Shown here piece by piece: positions 1 to 7,692 of a stretch of 64,000 nt of DNA (positions are counted from its first letter, which is position 1; every line of letters starts with the position of its first letter). Below the pieces are notes generated by a model. The model saw only the letters and a list, made by a program, of their open reading frames with translations. It was not told the origin of the DNA and did no database searches. The stretch lies in NCBI RefSeq assembly GCF_000956505.1, contig NZ_JYIX01000032.1, positions 62,001 to 126,000 on the forward strand. The letters are read 5' to 3'. The position numbers and the translations under genes were made by a program. Source of the stretch: Microbacterium azadirachtae (GTDB taxonomy: Bacteria; Actinomycetota; Actinomycetes; Actinomycetales; Microbacteriaceae).

Positions 1-465
1 CGTCGCGCCCGTGAAGCCGAGCAGGAACAGCAGCAGCCCGAGCGCGAAGTACGACAGCCAGACGGTCAGCGGGCCCGCCTGCCACATCCACGGCACGCGG
101 AACAGGAAGCCGTTCGCGCCCCAGCCGTTCGTCGCATCCTCGATCCACCCGCCCAGCAGGAACACGGCGGACAACGCCGCGGATCCGAGGACCGCCGTCG
201 AGAGGGTCCCGAGGAAGAAATCGCGCCGGGTCACGCTCAGCGCCTGCGAGAACGGGAAGGTCAGGGTGAGCGCCTGCAGGCCGAGAGCGAAGAAGTACCA
301 GAGGGGAGCCTGGCCGGCGCCGCTGTACTTCGGTCCGTCGACCGGGATCATCGCGAAGATCACGATCGACAGGGCGCTCGCCGCGACGAGGATGATCAGC
401 GGGATCCACACCCAGGTCATCTTGTTGACCAGCTGAAGCCTGACCACGTTGAGGATCCGGGACAT
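1..465 (-). CDS. ABC-2 type exporter permease, N-terminal part (runs off the window)
   Basis: Only the first 155 codons lie in the window; the gene continues beyond base 1. It starts at ATG 465-463, and that start overlaps the stop of the ATPase gene by one base (TGATG), so the two are translationally coupled. The visible protein begins MSRILNVVRLQLVNK and shows hydrophobic segments at about residues 18-40, 55-75, 90-106 and 132-152, separated by short polar loops, as in ABC-2 membrane subunits. I infer that it forms the membrane channel for the ATPase encoded just upstream. The substrate is unknown. YtrA-controlled exporters are often induced by cell-wall or membrane stress, but nothing in this fragment shows that directly. 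Confidence 0.75.
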   Translation of the reverse strand, partial: MSRILNVVRLQLVNKMTWVWIPLIILVAASALSIVIFAMIPVDGPKYSGAGQAPLWYFFALGLQALTLTFPFSQALSVTRRDFFLGTLSTAVLGSAALSAVFLLGGWIEDATNGWGANGFLFRVPWMWQAGPLTVWLSYFALGLLLFLLGFTGAT

Positions 466-1388
466 CAGCGCACCTCCTTCGTGAGGGATCCTGCGGCGTC
501 CGCGGTCGCGGATCCGCCCTGCTCGCGCTGGGTGAGCCGCACGATGAGCTGCTGCAGCGACACCGGGGCGAGATCGAGGCCGGCGTCGAGCACGGCCGCG
601 CGATCGGCCGCGGTGAGACGGCCGAGCACGGTGACGGAGGCGACCCTGCCGAGCGACTCGCGATGCAGGATCTCCCTGCCCGCGGTCCAGTCGTCCACGG
701 CGGCGGCATCGCCGACCACGGTCGAGGCGCGCTCGCGCACAGCGTCGGTCTCCTCGTCGAGGAGGATGCGCCCGTCGTCGATCACGAGCACGCGCTCGAT
801 GAGGTTCGCGACCTCGTCGATCAGGTGCGAGGACAGGATGATCGTGCGCGGGTGCTCGACATAGTCCTCGAGGAGCCGGTCGTAGAAGATCTGCCGGGCG
901 ACCGCGTCGAGCCCGAGGTAGGGCTCGTCGAAGAAGGTGATCTCCGCCCGTGAGGCGAGGCCGATGATCACGCCGACGGCGGAGAGCTGCCCGCGGGACA
1001 GCTTCTTGATCCGGCGCTTCATCGGCAGCTGGAACTCGGCGACCAGCCGGTCGGCGAGTTCCTGGTTCCAGTTCGGGAAGAACAGCCGGGCCGCGCCGAG
1101 CGCGTGGATCGGCGCCGCATCGTCGGGGTACTTCTGGCTCTCCCGCACGAAGCACACGCGACTCAGCACGTGCGCGTTCTCGTACGGGTCCTCGCCGAAC
1201 AGGCGCACCTCGCCCGAGGTGGCGAAGTTCTGTGCGGTGAGGATCGACATGAGGGTGGTCTTGCCGGCGCCGTTGCGGCCGAGCAGACCGTAGATGGTGT
1301 CGGCCTCGATCTCGAACGAGACGTGGTCGAGTGCGAGCTTGTCGCGGTAGCGCTTGGCGAGGTTCGACACCTCGATGACGGCGGTCAT
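465..1388 (-). CDS. ABC transporter ATP-binding protein (exporter type)
   Basis: This 307-residue protein is a cytoplasmic ATPase subunit. Walker A is GRNGAGKTT at residues 37-45, the signature is a variant LSRGQ, and Walker B is EITFFDEPYLGLD, followed by the switch histidine in SSHLIDE. A C-terminal extension of about 80 residues follows the nucleotide-binding domain, as is common in drug or lantibiotic exporters. The start codon ATG at 1388 overlaps the stop of the GntR gene (ATGA), and its own stop overlaps the permease start. The three genes therefore form one tight operon. It should power the ABC-2 permease at 465-1. The substrate cannot be told from the sequence. Confidence 0.9.
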   Translation of the reverse strand: MTAVIEVSNLAKRYRDKLALDHVSFEIEADTIYGLLGRNGAGKTTLMSILTAQNFATSGEVRLFGEDPYENAHVLSRVCFVRESQKYPDDAAPIHALGAARLFFPNWNQELADRLVAEFQLPMKRRIKKLSRGQLSAVGVIIGLASRAEITFFDEPYLGLDAVARQIFYDRLLEDYVEHPRTIILSSHLIDEVANLIERVLVIDDGRILLDEETDAVRERASTVVGDAAAVDDWTAGREILHRESLGRVASVTVLGRLTAADRAAVLDAGLDLAPVSLQQLIVRLTQREQGGSATADAAGSLTKEVR

Positions 1389-1780
1389 GCGCGGTTCCCT
1401 TCGGTGAGTGCGGTCGATGCGGCCCCGTCGGCGCGTTCGCGCAGGAGTGCGGCGAGGTCCTCGGCGTCGAGCCCGAGCGTGCGGGCCTCGGCGAGGAGCG
1501 GATCGATGAAACGGTCCGCGAACACGGTGCGGCGTTCGCGGAGCAGGATGTCGCGGGCGCCGACGGCGACGAACATGCCGATGCCGCGGCGCTTGATGAG
1601 CACTCCCTTGTCGGTGAGCATGGCCACTCCCTTTGCGGCGGTCGCGGGGTTGATCCGGTAGAAGGCGGCGAGCTCGTTCGTGGACGGAGCCTGCGTGTCT
1701 TCGGAGAGCGAGCCGTCGACGATGGAGTCCTCGATCGCCTCGGCGATCTGGAGGAAGAGCGGACGGCCTTCGTCGATCAC
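1385..1780 (-). CDS. GntR-family transcriptional regulator, YtrA subfamily
   Basis: The 131-residue protein has an N-terminal winged helix of GntR type (PLFLQIAEAIEDSIVDG, then the helix-turn-helix around APSTNELAAFYRINPATAAK) and only about 55 residues after it. That short tail defines the YtrA subfamily, whose members usually repress a linked ABC transporter. Translation starts at GTG 1780 with a GAGG ribosome site about 6 nt upstream. It is the first gene of the operon with the ATPase and permease. A palindrome 24 nt upstream of the start (1804-1827) is the likely operator, which implies autoregulation. The effector is unknown. Confidence 0.9.
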   Translation of the reverse strand: MIDEGRPLFLQIAEAIEDSIVDGSLSEDTQAPSTNELAAFYRINPATAAKGVAMLTDKGVLIKRRGIGMFVAVGARDILLRERRTVFADRFIDPLLAEARTLGLDAEDLAALLRERADGAASTALTEGNRA

Positions 1781-1803
1781 GGATGTCCTCGCAGCGGTGA
1801 GTC

Positions 1804-1827
1804 GGTTAGTTACTCGACTAACTAACC
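1804..1827. promoter_or_regulatory. Candidate GntR/YtrA operator
   Basis: Two 8-bp arms, GGTTAGTT (1804-1811) and AACTAACC (1820-1827), form a perfect inverted repeat around 8 bases. The site is AT-rich in a GC-rich background and lies just upstream of the GntR start. YtrA proteins typically bind such sites in their own promoters; the assignment is by position. Confidence 0.6.
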
Positions 1828-2248
1828 ATTGAACCTGCGAAGTGTCAAGTGCTGCTCGCGTCGCCGGCGAGATGCACCTGCTCGGCCGGGCGGATGAGCA
1901 GGGTCCCGCGGGATCCCGGAACCGCTGTGTTGCGACATCGCGACTAGCGATTCACGACCGATCGGTCATCTGGAGCGCGAGTGGCGTCATCGGATGAGGG
2001 CTCTGTCGTCTCTCAGGTGCACGGCGTTCGCGGGTCGAGACCCCTGATCTCGGCCTGTCGATTCCCATCGTCGTGTTCGCCCGCCGGCTGTGGGGCGGGG
2101 TCGTCACCCAGCGGTCGTCTCCATTGTTCGTGGAGCGGGCGAGGTGCGGCCGGACAGGGTTCCGGCCGCACTGAATCCCGCAGACGCGGAGCTTCGGAGT
2201 CGTCTGATGAGGCGATACGCGCGGTATCAAGATGAAGGAGAACCACTC
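1828..2248. other. Gene-free stretch with a 12-bp palindrome and a strong hairpin
   Basis: No convincing coding frame lies between the GntR operator and the small gene at 2249. The stretch holds a perfect 12-bp palindrome GACCGATCGGTC at 1956-1967, of the kind bound by TetR regulators, though no TetR gene is in the window. It also holds a hairpin with perfect 10-bp arms (GTGCGGCCGG 2144-2153, CCGGCCGCAC 2162-2171, 8-nt loop) in the probable leader of the small gene. The open frames seen here have arginine/serine-rich shadow compositions. Confidence 0.5.
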
Positions 2249-2419
2249 GTGAGCGGGAAGCGCAGCGACAGTCGCGGAGGGAGCAGAGGGAGCGCTCCTT
2301 TCCATCGCCATTGGCTCCTCGATGAATCCGCCGGAGCACCGATCTGGAGCATGTTCCTCTTCGCCCTGATCCTCATCGGACTGGGGATTCTCGTGCTCGC
2401 GGTGGCGCGACTTGGGTAG
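2249..2419 (+). CDS. Small single-pass membrane protein (hypothetical)
   Basis: The 56-residue product starts at GTG 2249. An AAGGAGAA ribosome site 6 nt upstream makes this start more likely than the in-frame ATGs at 2090 or 2207. A polar, serine- and arginine-rich N-terminal half is followed by one membrane helix, roughly IWSMFLFALILIGLGILVLA, ending in a short ARLG tail. Its stop overlaps the start of the next small gene. I recognise no family. The two peptides may be a coupled pair, but no role can be read from the sequence. Confidence 0.5.
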   Translation: MSGKRSDSRGGSRGSAPFHRHWLLDESAGAPIWSMFLFALILIGLGILVLAVARLG

Positions 2420-2648
2420 CGCGGCGCGAATCAGGCACGAAGGCACTGATCTTCTCGAGCTCGAACACGACGATGAATGGGATGGGGGAACGCTCGGCGC
2501 GTCGATCGCGTCGGTCGCCGCGATGATCGGCGTTCAGCTGATCGGTGCCGTCATCGTGGTGATCGGCATCGCCGGGGCCGGGTCTCTCATCGCGAACACC
2601 TTCGGGCCGTCGGTCGCAGCGCTCGGGCGTTCCCTCGGATTGGGGTGA
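2412..2648 (+). CDS. Small membrane protein (hypothetical), overlaps the previous gene
   Basis: The frame has 78 codons from a TTG at 2412, which overlaps the stop of the upstream small gene by 8 bases and suggests coupled translation. The N-terminal 28 residues are acidic and polar (LLELEHDDEWDGG). They are followed by a long hydrophobic stretch, about residues 29-62, with glycine-alanine-rich membrane character. The frame ends just before the convergent SDR gene. No family is recognised. The unusual start and small size keep this call tentative. Confidence 0.35.
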   Translation: MGSAARIRHEGTDLLELEHDDEWDGGTLGASIASVAAMIGVQLIGAVIVVIGIAGAGSLIANTFGPSVAALGRSLGLG

Positions 2649-2650
2649 TC

Positions 2651-3412
2651 TCAGGCGTCGCCGTGCGGGTCCAGCCGGTTCAGGGTCGCGACGGTCTGCG
2701 CGTAGTCGCCGCGCACCTCGCCGAAACGGAGCAGCTTCACGTTCTCCACGAGGATCTCGTGCGCGTCGGGCTGCGCCGCGATGAGGGCCATCGTCTCGTC
2801 CACGAAGTCGTCGAGCGGCATCGCGAACGGGCTCTCGCTCTGGCCGGGCATGAGCTCGGTTGCGACGGCGGGCGGAACGAGCTCGAGCACCGAGACGCTC
2901 GTGCCGTCGAGCTGCAGCCGGATCGACTCCGACAGCATGTGGATCGCGGCCTTGGTCGCGTTGTAGGTCGGCGTGACGCGCAGCGGGGTGTGCGCGAGCC
3001 CGCTCGAGACCGTGACGATCGTCGCGGAGGGGCGGCTCTGCAGATGCTCGATGAGCGCCGCGATGAGCCGGATCGGGCCGAGCAGGTTGGTCGTCACGAT
3101 CTCCTCGGCGTCGGCGAGGAAGCCGTCGCCACGCCAGTCCTCGACCCGCATGATGCCCGCCATCGCGATGAGCACGTCGAGCTCGGGGTACGACGAGACG
3201 ACCTCGGCGGCGGCCGTGCGGATGCTCTCGGGATCGGCGGTGTCGATGCGCACGGTGCCGAAGCCGTGCTCGGACGCGAGCCGCGCGAGGAGCTCGGCGC
3301 GTCGACCGCCGATGATCACGGTGTTGCCCGCGGACTGCAGGCGCAGCGCGAGGGCGAGGCCGATCCCGCTCGTCGCGCCGGGGATGAAGACGGTGTTTCC
3401 GGAGATGTTCAT
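2651..3412 (-). CDS. SDR-family oxidoreductase (DltE/YciK-like)
   Basis: A classical short-chain dehydrogenase/reductase of 253 residues. The nucleotide-binding motif is GATSGIG at 12-18, the NNAG-equivalent is AMAG near 84-87, the catalytic serine is in VSSG (136-137), and Tyr150/Lys154 lie in YNATK. It should use NAD(P)H to reduce or oxidise a small carbonyl or alcohol; the substrate is unknown. A TGGAG ribosome site precedes ATG 3412. The gene is divergent from an XRE/MmyB regulator, with a long inverted repeat between them. Such pairs are common in actinobacteria, and the regulator probably represses this gene. Confidence 0.9.
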   Translation of the reverse strand: MNISGNTVFIPGATSGIGLALALRLQSAGNTVIIGGRRAELLARLASEHGFGTVRIDTADPESIRTAAAEVVSSYPELDVLIAMAGIMRVEDWRGDGFLADAEEIVTTNLLGPIRLIAALIEHLQSRPSATIVTVSSGLAHTPLRVTPTYNATKAAIHMLSESIRLQLDGTSVSVLELVPPAVATELMPGQSESPFAMPLDDFVDETMALIAAQPDAHEILVENVKLLRFGEVRGDYAQTVATLNRLDPHGDA

Positions 3413-3460
3413 GACTCCAGGCTCGGCGGGATCCGATCCGACGATAAGAGACCGGGTGAT

Positions 3461-3495
3461 CGGGGGATCCGCGATCCCTGGTTGCGGATCCCCCG
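3461..3495. promoter_or_regulatory. 12-bp inverted repeat between SDR and XRE genes
   Basis: CGGGGGATCCGC (3461-3472) and its exact complement (3484-3495) flank an 11-base centre. The repeat lies in the divergent promoter region just before the regulator start and is the obvious candidate operator for the MmyB-like protein. A GACAAT hexamer at 3501-3506 lies 7 nt before the regulator ATG and could be a -10 for a leaderless transcript. Confidence 0.5.
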
Positions 3496-3513
3496 ACGCC
3501 GGACAATGGATCC

Positions 3514-4368
3514 ATGGACCGCATCGCCCTGGCCGACTTCCTGCGCCGTCGCAGGGAGGCGCTGCGTCCCGGCGACGTAGGCATGCATGAGGGTGCGCGC
3601 CGTCGGGCGCAGGGGCTCCGCCGCGAGGAGGTCGCCCAGCTCACCGGCATGTCCGTCGACTACTACACGCGCCTGGAGCAGCGGCGCGGACCGCAGCCGA
3701 GCGAGCAGATGCTCGCCGCCCTCGCCCGTGCGCTGCGGCTCACCGCCGACGAACGCGACTACCTGTTCCGCACCGCGGGGCACTCGGCGCCCGATCGGCA
3801 CAGCGCGCTGCCGCACGTCGCGCCGGCCCTGCTCAGAGTGCTCGATCGCCTCGACGACACCCCGGCGCTCGTCCTGTCGAACCTCGGCGAGACGCTCGTG
3901 GCCAACCGGATGGCGCAGGCCCTGCTCGGCGATCCGTCCGAGCGCACAGGGCTCGCCCGCAGCGACGTCTATCGCTGGTTCACGGATCCCGCCGCCCGGT
4001 CGGTGTATCCGGAGGAGGACCACGTGCGGCACGCCCGTGCGCAGGTCGCGGGGCTGCGCGCCGCGTACGGCGCGATGGGGGCCGGATCACGGGCGGGCGA
4101 ACTCGTGCGCGCGCTGCAGGCGGAGAGCCCCGAGTTCGCCGAGCTCTGGGAACGGCACGAGGTCGCCGTCCGCTTCGAGGATCACAAGACCCTGGTGCAC
4201 CCCGAACTCGGACCGATCGAGCTCGACTGCCAGGCGCTCTTCACCGAGGACCAGTCGCAGGCCCTGCTCGTGCTCACGGCGCCGCCGCGCACGGACGGCT
4301 GGCACAAGCTCCAGCTGCTGTCCGTGATCGGCGCGCAGCGGTTCGAGGCGGCGGCCGAACAGCGCTGA
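3514..4368 (+). CDS. XRE-family regulator with MmyB-like ligand domain
   Basis: The 284-residue protein has an N-terminal helix-turn-helix (about residues 8-80, with RREEVAQLTGMSVDYYTRLE as the recognition region). It is followed by a PAS-like MmyB domain (about 105-275, including LSNLGETLVANRMAQALLGD and WFTDPAAR). Family members bind an unknown small hydrophobic ligand and regulate a neighbouring oxidoreductase. No Shine-Dalgarno sequence is visible before ATG 3514, so it may be translated from a leaderless message. It is divergent from the SDR gene, its probable target. Confidence 0.9.
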   Translation: MDRIALADFLRRRREALRPGDVGMHEGARRRAQGLRREEVAQLTGMSVDYYTRLEQRRGPQPSEQMLAALARALRLTADERDYLFRTAGHSAPDRHSALPHVAPALLRVLDRLDDTPALVLSNLGETLVANRMAQALLGDPSERTGLARSDVYRWFTDPAARSVYPEEDHVRHARAQVAGLRAAYGAMGAGSRAGELVRALQAESPEFAELWERHEVAVRFEDHKTLVHPELGPIELDCQALFTEDQSQALLVLTAPPRTDGWHKLQLLSVIGAQRFEAAAEQR

Positions 4369-4377
4369 CCCGCTGTC

Positions 4378-5547
4378 TCAGGAGAGCGGGAAGGTCGCCT
4401 CGACGCGCAGGCCGCCCTCCGGCCGTGCGGTCAGGACGAGGGATCCGCCCAGCACCTCGACGATCGAGCCCGCGATCGCCAGACCAAGGCCGGATCCGCC
4501 GTGCCCACCATCACGCGTGCGGCCGGCGCCGCGCTGGAACGGCTCGACGAGGGTCGCGACCACCGCGGGGTCGAGCCGCTCTCCGGTGTTCTCCACGACG
4601 AGCGCGCCCTGGCCGCCGAGGCTGACCGTGCGCACGGACGCGGATCCGCCGGAGTGCAGGTTGTGCACGAGCGCGTTCTGCACGAGGTTCAGGGCGAGCT
4701 GGTCGAGCAGCGCCGCGTCCCCGTGCACGATGACCGGATCGCCGACCACGTCGAGACGTACATCGTGGGAGGCCGCGACGTCGTGCAGCAGTTCGACGGC
4801 ACCCTCCGCGGCGAGCGAGAGGTCGACCGGGGTGCGTGCCGGCGGGCGCGCGTCCAGCCGGGTGAGCAGCAGGAGCGCCTCGGTGAGCGCGATCGCACGC
4901 TCGTTCGCCGCGCGGAGGCGCACGAGCAGCTGCGGGACGTCCGGATCCGGATCCGCCTCGGCGACGTCGAGCAGGGCGCGGGTGATCGCGAGCGGCGTGC
5001 GCAGCTCATGCGACGCGCTCGCCGCGAACCGGCGCTCGCGCTCCATGTCGTGCTGGATCCGGTCGAGCATGCCGTCGAACACGTCGGCCAGGCGGCGGAA
5101 CTCGTCATCGCGGCCCGGCAGCGCGATCCGCGCGTCGAGGTCGCCGTCGCGCACCGCCTGCGCGGTCGTGCCGATCACCGTGAGGGGGCGAAGCACCCGG
5201 CCGGCGAGGAGCCAGCCGCCGAGCACGCCGAGCGCGATGAGCCCGAGGAGCGCCCAGGTGGCCGGCGGCACGAACGCGCGGATGATGTCCGTGCGGTTCG
5301 GCGCCCAACTCGTGCCGTCGATCGGATCGGTGTTGTAGACCGTCCCGTCGGGCACGTAGCGCAGCAACCACAGCGCGACGACGCCGAGCAGCACGGCGCC
5401 GGCCACGGCGACGAGCGCCACATAGCTGAGCGTGAGACGCCAGCGCACGGACAGCCCGACGGCCCTGGCGGGACGCAGGGGGAGCGCGGGACTCGGCGGA
5501 ACCGTTGGGGCCGGCGGAACCGCGGGGCTCGGCGGCGCGTCAGGCAT
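4378..5547 (-). CDS. Two-component sensor histidine kinase, VanS-like
   Basis: The 389-residue membrane kinase starts with a proline-rich cytoplasmic tail (residues 1-27). It has membrane helices at about 38-62 and 94-117 with a short extracellular loop of about 30 residues, a HAMP segment (118-170), and the phospho-acceptor His180 in SHELRTPLA. The ATP-binding domain has the N box LNLVQNALVHN and the G box GGSGLGLAI. Its start overlaps the end of the response-regulator gene by 8 nt, so the pair is coupled. A carboxypeptidase of VanY type is divergent from the pair. I infer that it senses cell-wall damage or a glycopeptide; the short loop gives no direct ligand evidence. Confidence 0.85.
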   Translation of the reverse strand: MPDAPPSPAVPPAPTVPPSPALPLRPARAVGLSVRWRLTLSYVALVAVAGAVLLGVVALWLLRYVPDGTVYNTDPIDGTSWAPNRTDIIRAFVPPATWALLGLIALGVLGGWLLAGRVLRPLTVIGTTAQAVRDGDLDARIALPGRDDEFRRLADVFDGMLDRIQHDMERERRFAASASHELRTPLAITRALLDVAEADPDPDVPQLLVRLRAANERAIALTEALLLLTRLDARPPARTPVDLSLAAEGAVELLHDVAASHDVRLDVVGDPVIVHGDAALLDQLALNLVQNALVHNLHSGGSASVRTVSLGGQGALVVENTGERLDPAVVATLVEPFQRGAGRTRDGGHGGSGLGLAIAGSIVEVLGGSLVLTARPEGGLRVEATFPLS

Positions 5548-6292
5548 TCCCCGTCCGTCCCGGCGTCGTCGCGTCCGTGGTCTCGTCTGCGGTCTCGTCG
5601 CTCTCGCCGCTGATCCCTTCGGCGTCGATTCCCTCGGTACCGATCCGGTAGCCGACGCCCGGCACCGTGAGGATCACCCAGGGCTCGCCGAGCCTCTTGC
5701 GCAGCGACGACACCGTGATGCGCACCGCGTTCGTGAACGGATCCGCGTTCTCGTCCCAGGCGCGTTCGAGCAGCTCCTCCGCGCTGATCACTCCGCCGCC
5801 GGCCTCGACGAGCACCTGCAGCACGGCGAACTGCTTGCGGGTCAGGGCGACGTAGCGCCCATCGCGGTAGACCTCGCGGCGGAACGGGTCGAGCCGGATC
5901 CCCGCCAGCTCGTGCACGGGCGGCGTCGACCGTGGGGCGCGTCGCGCCAGGGCCCTGATCCGCAGGATCAGCTCGCGCATCTCGAACGGCTTGGTCAGGT
6001 AGTCGTCGGCGCCGAGCTCGAAGCCGCTCGCCTTGTCGTCCAGGCGATCGGCGGCCGTGAGCATGAGGATGGGCAGTCCGGATCCGGAGGCGACGATCGC
6101 CTGCGCGATGGCATCGCCGCTGGGACCGGGGATGTCCCGGTCGAGCACCGCCACGTCATAGGCGTTGATGTCCAGCATCTCCAGGGCGACGTGCCCGTCT
6201 CCGGCGGTGTCCGCGGCGATCGCCGCGAGACGCAGCCCATCACGGACCGCTCCGGCCAGGGCGGGTTCGTCCTCCACGATCAGCACTCGCAT
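5540..6292 (-). CDS. Response regulator, OmpR family, VanR-like
   Basis: The 250-residue protein has a receiver domain (1-115; acidic pocket ED at 7-9, phospho-acceptor Asp51 in VLDRDIPG, Lys in LTKPFEM) and a C-terminal OmpR winged helix (about 130-225, LTRKQFAVLQVLVEAGG through GVGYRIGTE). A tail rich in Thr, Asp and Glu follows. It is the first gene of the pair with the kinase. The divergent vanY promoter 23 nt beyond its start carries a box that recurs before the racemase operon at 18.6 kb, so this protein is the best candidate regulator of both units (inference). Confidence 0.88.
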   Translation of the reverse strand: MRVLIVEDEPALAGAVRDGLRLAAIAADTAGDGHVALEMLDINAYDVAVLDRDIPGPSGDAIAQAIVASGSGLPILMLTAADRLDDKASGFELGADDYLTKPFEMRELILRIRALARRAPRSTPPVHELAGIRLDPFRREVYRDGRYVALTRKQFAVLQVLVEAGGGVISAEELLERAWDENADPFTNAVRITVSSLRKRLGEPWVILTVPGVGYRIGTEGIDAEGISGESDETADETTDATTPGRTGNA

Positions 6293-6314
6293 GCCAGAAG
6301 CCTAAGCACACCGG

Positions 6315-6355
6315 CATATCGCTGGCGTATGCGAAATCGCGTACGGCCGGGCAAC
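6315..6355 (+). promoter_or_regulatory. Shared van-like promoter box A (vanY promoter)
   Basis: Aligned without gaps to 18552-18592, this 41-bp segment matches at 26 positions by my count. Common blocks are CATATCG (offset 0), GTAT (12), TACG (27, a likely -10 TACGGC) and GGCAAC (35). The box begins exactly 64 nt before the vanY ATG, as its twin does before the racemase ATG. There is no good -35, as expected for an activated promoter. Confidence 0.6.
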
Positions 6356-6378
6356 GTCCGACTCGATGGGGTGGAGGC

Positions 6379-7152
6379 ATGGACACGAACACCTCTGCTC
6401 CGCTCCGACCAGGATCCGCGCCGGACCGGATCCTGCATCGGGATCCGCACGACGACGGCGCACCCACCGCGGCGCTGACTCCCGGCCCGCAGCAGGTGCA
6501 GCCGCGGAAGTCCCTGCGACGCCCGCGACTGTTCCGGATCGTCGTGACGCTGACGGTGCTCGCCACGCTGGGAGCCGGCACCGCGGCCGCGGTGATCACG
6601 GCCGTCGTCGCGTCGCGGCCGGACTATCCGAGTACGGGTGCGGTCACGGCGGGAGGGGGCGATGGATCCGCCTCGGCACGCAGCGGCGGGACGCCGACCG
6701 CCGAGGACGGCTACCTCGCCGACGGCGACTCCGTGTCGCTGTCGGACTCGGTGCCGGCCGTGGCGAACCTGGATCCCGGACTGCGCGAGGCTCTCAGGCA
6801 GGCGCTCGCCGCGGCCGAGGGGGACGGACTCGAGCTGCGCGTGGCGAGCGGCTGGCGCTCGAAGGCGTATCAGGCGTGGCTCCTGCGCGACGCCGTGCGC
6901 ACCTACGGATCCGAGGCGGAGGCGGCGCGCTGGGTGGGCACGCCGGAGACGTCGCTGCACGTCAAGGGCCAGGCGGTCGACATCGGTCCGTACGACTCCG
7001 CGGACTGGCTGAACCGTCACGGTGCGCAGTTCGGGCTCTGCCGCACGTACGACAACGAGGCCTGGCACTTCGAACTGAGCCCCTCCGCGATCGACCAGGG
7101 CTGCCCGCCGATGTTCCGCGATCCGACCGAGGATCCCCGCATGCGCGGGTGA
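6379..7152 (+). CDS. VanY-type D-alanyl-D-alanine carboxypeptidase (peptidase M15)
   Basis: The 257-residue protein has a cytoplasmic tail, one N-terminal membrane anchor (about 52-78) and an extracellular M15B domain. The zinc site is complete: His194 and Asp201 in SLHVKGQAVDIG, His230 with the catalytic Glu227 in NEAWHFE. The substrate-binding SGWRS segment lies at 157-161. Such enzymes remove the terminal D-Ala (or D-Ser/D-Lac) from peptidoglycan pentapeptides. A GGAGG site precedes ATG 6379. The gene is divergent from the VanRS-like system, which is the usual partner of vanY. This arrangement can mean glycopeptide resistance or ordinary wall remodelling; the sequence alone does not decide. 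Confidence 0.9.
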   Translation: MDTNTSAPLRPGSAPDRILHRDPHDDGAPTAALTPGPQQVQPRKSLRRPRLFRIVVTLTVLATLGAGTAAAVITAVVASRPDYPSTGAVTAGGGDGSASARSGGTPTAEDGYLADGDSVSLSDSVPAVANLDPGLREALRQALAAAEGDGLELRVASGWRSKAYQAWLLRDAVRTYGSEAEAARWVGTPETSLHVKGQAVDIGPYDSADWLNRHGAQFGLCRTYDNEAWHFELSPSAIDQGCPPMFRDPTEDPRMRG

Positions 7153-7178
7153 GCGGCGGTGCGGCCTGACCAGGCGCT

Positions 7179-7673
7179 CTATTTGTAGAAGCCGTCGCGC
7201 AGGTTGATGCCGTGCTCGATCCAGGCTTTGAGAGCCGCGAGCATGCCGGTCCACCCTTCGCAGTTGCCGAAGGCGCTCTTCGCGCCGCCCGCGGTCGCCC
7301 GCCAGGTCGACTCGGTGATCGTGACGAGCGTGCGCGCGCCGTCGTCGATCGGGGCGAACTCGAACACCGTGCGCGTGGTGCCGGTGTCGTTGCTGCCGGG
7401 AGCCGCCGCCCACTCGATCACGATGCGCTCCGGCGCCTTGGCCTCGATCACGACGACCGGGAAGCGGCCGGGGAAGTCGGCGAAGTCCCAGCTGACATCG
7501 GCGTCGGGCTCGAGACGGCCCTGAGCGCCGCCGGTGGTGAAGTAGCGCGAGAGTTGCGCCGGATCGGCCACGGCCTCGTAGACCTCCGCAGGCGGTCGGG
7601 AGACGCGGCCCGAGACGGAGAAGGACAATTCGCTGAGCGGAGCCATGTCCGCAGTGACTTCGATCTGAGACAT
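7179..7673 (-). CDS. SRPBCC (AHSA1-like) protein
   Basis: The 164-residue protein has the START/AHSA1 fold pattern: SGRVSRPPAEVYEAVADPAQLSRYF at the front, a central beta-sheet with VVVIEAKAPERIVIEW, and the C-terminal helix around GWTGMLAALKAWIEHG. Members of this group bind hydrophobic ligands; the exact function is unknown. It is divergent from an ArsR regulator, a pairing seen in very many bacteria in which the regulator controls the SRPBCC gene. Its ATG (7673-7671) is the left end of a perfect palindrome shared with the ArsR start, so no ribosome site can precede it. Met10 is a possible alternative start. Confidence 0.88.
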   Translation of the reverse strand: MSQIEVTADMAPLSELSFSVSGRVSRPPAEVYEAVADPAQLSRYFTTGGAQGRLEPDADVSWDFADFPGRFPVVVIEAKAPERIVIEWAAAPGSNDTGTTRTVFEFAPIDDGARTLVTITESTWRATAGGAKSAFGNCEGWTGMLAALKAWIEHGINLRDGFYK

Positions 7674-7692
7674 GTTGTAAGGTTACAACATG
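7671..7692. promoter_or_regulatory. Palindromic operator spanning both start codons
   Basis: Arms CATGTTGTAA (7671-7680) and TTACAACATG (7683-7692) are exact complements around GG. The outer CAT and ATG are the start codons of the two divergent genes. It is the likely ArsR-family binding site. Because it abuts both starts, either both genes are leaderless or their true starts lie further inside. Confidence 0.75.

Noticed and set aside
1956..1967. GACCGATCGGTC as a TetR operator for a local gene
   Set aside because: No TetR gene is in the window and the neighbouring genes do not suggest one. It is kept only as a note on the gene-free stretch.
2373..3650. Long minus-strand open frame across the SDR gene
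   Set aside because: Its product is dominated by arginine, alanine and histidine, the usual shadow of a high-GC gene, and the SDR protein in the other frame has all catalytic motifs.
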